Positions 60,864 through 64,000 of a stretch of DNA of 64,000 nt are shown piece by piece. Numbering within the stretch: position 1 is the stretch's first letter; every line of letters starts with the position of its first letter. The translations under genes and the position numbers were made by a program. The DNA lies in contig JADNRZ010000024.1 in the NCBI GenBank assembly GCA_015501605.1, positions 682,001-746,000 on the forward strand. The letters are read 5' to 3'. The stretch comes from Panaeolus papilionaceus. Its lineage: Eukaryota > Basidiomycota > Agaricomycetes > Agaricales. The notes under the pieces are model-generated. The model had not been told where the DNA came from. It saw only the letters and a list, made by a program, of their open reading frames with translations, and made no database searches.

Positions 60864-63800
60864 ATGCCCACCACTCGGTGTCAACCACTCCTCCGTGGCG
60901 CAAGTCCTTCTCCACTAAGTAGTCCGGCAACGTCCAAAGGTAAGGAAAGCATTGGTTGAATATACGCCGATTGATATTTAATGTGGTCATTCTGCCTCAG
61001 ACTCTCGCTCGTCTGCTAGCCAATCCTACCTTCTGCCACCTGGGGTGGAAGCGCCGCATCGTATGTTTAGTTAAGCTTACTTGTCCATACAATCGAAGCT
61101 AACTACTTCCTCTTAACCCGGTTGCCCAGAGCCGAGCACAGCAGTCGCAAGCTCCTCGAATCTGATTTTTGGCGGCGGATCAGCATGTTTACAACAAGTC
61201 AGCCACATTCAAGGATCTAACTACGCATCGGGTGAGCTACCTTGTGTGGTGTACCGCGCTACTGTTTTGTATGCTTACATGGAGGTTGTGATCTTGTAGC
61301 CGCCCCGGATTCACATCCAGCGATCTTTGGGCACAACAGCAGGAACATTCTTAACGGTGGGAACCACACATTTCAGCAGCATACCCATGTTCATCAAGCG
61401 CAGAATATGAGGAGTGGTGAGAGATCCTTCTGTATAGCCGTCGTGAAGATTACATCTGATACACGTCTGCAGCGATACAAGTTCTGTATGAACACTTGGC
61501 ACCCGGAGCAGCCTACAACTCCAAGGAACGATATGACGCTCCCAAATGCCACCTAAACACCAGGACCAGACTTTTGAACACGACACGAAAGTGGGCTCGG
61601 AATGGTCGTCCTCGAATGATGTGGTTGTACGGCTCTGCAGGCGCAGGAAAGTCCGCCGTTGCACAGACCTTCGCTATGGAGCTTCGAGCGGCGTCGAACC
61701 TTGCCGCTTCCTTTTTCTTCTCGAGGACAGCGCATCTGAATAGTCATCGCGGCCACGAGGGTCGTTTCGTCACTACAATCGCTTACCAGCTCACCCAAAT
61801 CGTACCTGGCTTGCAGTGCTTTGTAGAACAGGTTATTGCCACCGGACCATCCGTCTTTGACCTTACCCTGACAGAACAAGTCATGGCGCTTATTATCGAC
61901 CCCTTGAAGGCACTACAGCTGGACATGGCCAGCCAAGGGAGTGCTGCATGCGTGTTACCCAGGGTCATAGTTATCGATGGCCTGGACGAGTGCAAGGAGG
62001 AAGCCAACCAAATACAAGTACTGGAGGCCCTGTCTACGCTCATTAGTCACCAGGATGTCTTCCCGTGCTCTGTGTTTCTAGCCAGTCGACCGGAGGTGGC
62101 GATTCGAACATGGATGACCAACAAGCAGTCGAAGGATCCACAGCTTCTACGAAGCATTTCGCTTCTGAATCACTGCGATAGTGATCATGACATTGAGGTG
62201 TTTGTGAACGACGAGACTACCGAAATCAAGCAATCGCATCCACTCAACTACCGCATTCCAGCTGGTTGGCCGTCACCTGAGCTCATCAAGGAGATCATTA
62301 AGCGCGCTTCTGGCCAATTTGTCTTCGCCGCCATCATTATCAAATATATCAAGGATCTACGGGGTGATCCCTGTGAGCGACTGGAAGCCATTTTGAAGCA
62401 CACCCTTCCTAGTGATGATCAACCATATGCAGATCTGGATGCGCTGTATCTTCACATTCTCCGGCAAACCAAGCACCCAAAGCTTGTGCACAAGATTTTA
62501 GCCTTCCGAATCACGACAGCCTCGTTTTGGGGTAAAATGGATGATGTCGATTCCAGAGACTACCTGCGGATCCTTCTCTCCTTGCCCTATTCTGTCCACA
62601 CGCTTCTCGTTGATTTGCAGTCTATCATGAATTGTGACAAAGATGGGATGCAATTCATGGATTATTCTGACCGGGACAGACCCTATCCACCTGTATTTCA
62701 TCACGCGTCACTTCTCGAGTTTCTCTTAGACCCACATCGATCGGAGGAATTCTACGTTGATATCCCGAGCATGGACAAGGAGCTTTATGAAACCGCATTG
62801 CGACATTTGTGTGGTGAGTGTCCTTTGTTTTTTCAGAAGAGATGTTTCTGAGTATACTTTATATAGCACCGGTAGAACCAGATCTTCCTGTGGTAGATGA
62901 CCAATACATCATCTATTGTTTCTTGATCCTACTCCAAACCCGAACGTCTCGCCACCCTTCTTTCAGGGACCAGGTGATCACACAACTTACCCGGTGGGAC
63001 ACCTCACACAGGCTGATGCTGTATATGACTCTTTATCGGCTATGCAAGTACCGATTTGAGGATAGGGCTGACATGCTCGACGCGATTGACCGGGATTTAT
63101 GGTCTGTTTTTGCACCAGCAATCGCAACAATGCCAGTCCGAATTCGCCAGGAATTTGAAAGTGCGCGGCTTCCGCTGGGACTACTTGTTATGTATTGTGC
63201 AGCAATATTCCCATTCATGGACACACCGGTTGACTTCGACTTTTATCCTGACGATCATGTTAAATTGATCGATTGGCATGTCAAAGCGTGCATCCAGCGT
63301 GACACAGGAGTCAACATATGCGACTTCTTTTCCTCGAAGAAACACCAGTTCTTGCTGAAGAATTATAGTAACGACGAATGGGGCATTTTCTTGGATGTCC
63401 TTGACGAATATCTGCCAGCTCCAGAGAAGGAAGCACTGGAGATCAAAAAACTAATACTGAATGCAGAGGCCCGATGGCACCCTGTGCTGGCAACTGCTGC
63501 AGCCGTGTTCAGTATCAGGCATATTAACTCAATGTCAGTATTCTAATCACTTCCAGTATCATCATTTTAGCACTGATGCAGCGGCCCCAATGGGTTGTCA
63601 CCTGTGTAGGTTTGATGCATTGGAAGATTCGAGTTCTTCCCAATTCATCGCCGAAAATCAAGACCTCATTGACCACCTAAAGCAAACAGGAGGCGAGAAT
63701 TGGCGTACACTTGTACTGTGTCACTTCTTGACACGTATTGGCACTTTTATGTGGAACTACTGCTCTCTTTCAGCTGACATAGTCACAGCTTTGGAAGAAA

Positions 63801-64000
63801 CATCCCAAAAGATTTTTCCACCCCATGTTATTTCAACATTGGAGGACAGAACCTTCCCCTTCGACTTTGCCTATCCTGAATTTGATTCTCACAAAGAATT
63901 GTGGCGCTCGCTTTCGAGTGAATACAGCCCCTGTACACTACCCTGCTGGTATTTCCTTCCACCCCACTTCCACTACGAATTTCCCAAAGGTTTTAGAGAC
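60864..64000 (+). CDS. NACHT-domain NTPase (fungal NLR-like), copy 4 (runs off the right edge)
   Basis: Start ATG 60864, MPTTRCQPLLRG, with the exon plan of copy 1 and no stops. The P-loop GSAGAGKSAVAQTFAMEL is kept, and Walker B is VIVIDGLDECKEEA. Between the P-loop and Walker B it is the divergent member: TQIVPGLQCFVEQVIATGPS where copies 1-3 have AEVVPNLQGYVEHVIVSKPS. The 53-nt intron near 62816-62868 is needed for the frame to reach APVEPDLPVVDDQYIIYCF. The last exons (after about 63950) lie beyond the window. Confidence 0.83.

Noticed and set aside
1..64000. Looked for tRNA, rRNA, CRISPR arrays, bacterial operons and LTR retrotransposons.
   Set aside because: No cloverleaf, rRNA signature, regularly spaced repeats or LTR pairs were seen; intron structure and gene content are fungal nuclear.

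Overview
The window looks like nuclear DNA of a mushroom-forming basidiomycete (Agaricomycetes, probably Agaricales). Genes are cut by many 50-70 nt GT-AG introns, the NACHT proteins are of the type expanded in Agaricomycetes, and the transposons (long-TIR DNA element, LINE, Crypton with a GCR1_C domain) are fungal. No tRNA, rRNA or CRISPR was seen. Family names come from motifs read by eye, not from searches.

The backbone is a tandem segmental duplication. A module made of [Air1/2-like zinc-knuckle gene on -] - [Rpd3-type histone deacetylase sequence on +] - [NACHT NTPase gene on +] occurs four times: module 1 (1-11069), module 2 (18340-26725), module 3 (27230-53257, inflated by a 15.5 kb insertion) and module 4 (55761 to the right edge). 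Modules 1 and 3 carry a near full-length HDAC copy. Modules 2 and 4 carry only the HDAC 3' part fused to a zinc-knuckle fragment. Shared lesions pair 1 with 3 and 2 with 4, so a unit of about 27 kb holding two modules was itself duplicated. Between modules 1 and 2 lie an inverted zinc-knuckle copy, an AKTIP/FTS-like UEV gene and an intact small membrane-protein gene. Between modules 3 and 4 lies an inverted second UEV copy.

The neighbours differ sharply in condition. All four NACHT genes read through with consistent introns (copy 1 totals 1042 codons over 8 exons including the stop). Every zinc-knuckle and HDAC copy is damaged by frameshifts, stops, lost splice sites or deletions. The NACHT genes seem to be the retained cargo of the duplications. 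Copies 1 and 2 share a nearly identical block of about 0.9 kb flanked by divergent sequence, which suggests gene conversion.

Upstream of NACHT3 is a three-level nest of transposons (34091-49610). The outer element has 184-201 bp terminal inverted repeats and a 9-bp target duplication (Mutator-like); its empty site survives in module 1 at 7222-7230. It carries a fragment of a RecQ-like helicase gene. A LINE (34430-48787, poly-A tail, 16-17 bp target duplication) landed in that fragment. A Crypton-type tyrosine-recombinase element (about 6.06 kb, between ATGTA repeats at 41657 and 47719) landed inside LINE ORF2. Removing each inner element restores the reading frame of the outer one.

The Crypton is the youngest element and looks intact. 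It encodes a 984-aa recombinase with R, HxxR, W and Y motifs plus a GCR1_C-like DNA-binding domain, and a second intact gene of 460 aa with an XPG/FEN1-like fold in which most expected catalytic acids are replaced. This recombinase plus pseudo-nuclease pairing is the best candidate here for an undescribed system.
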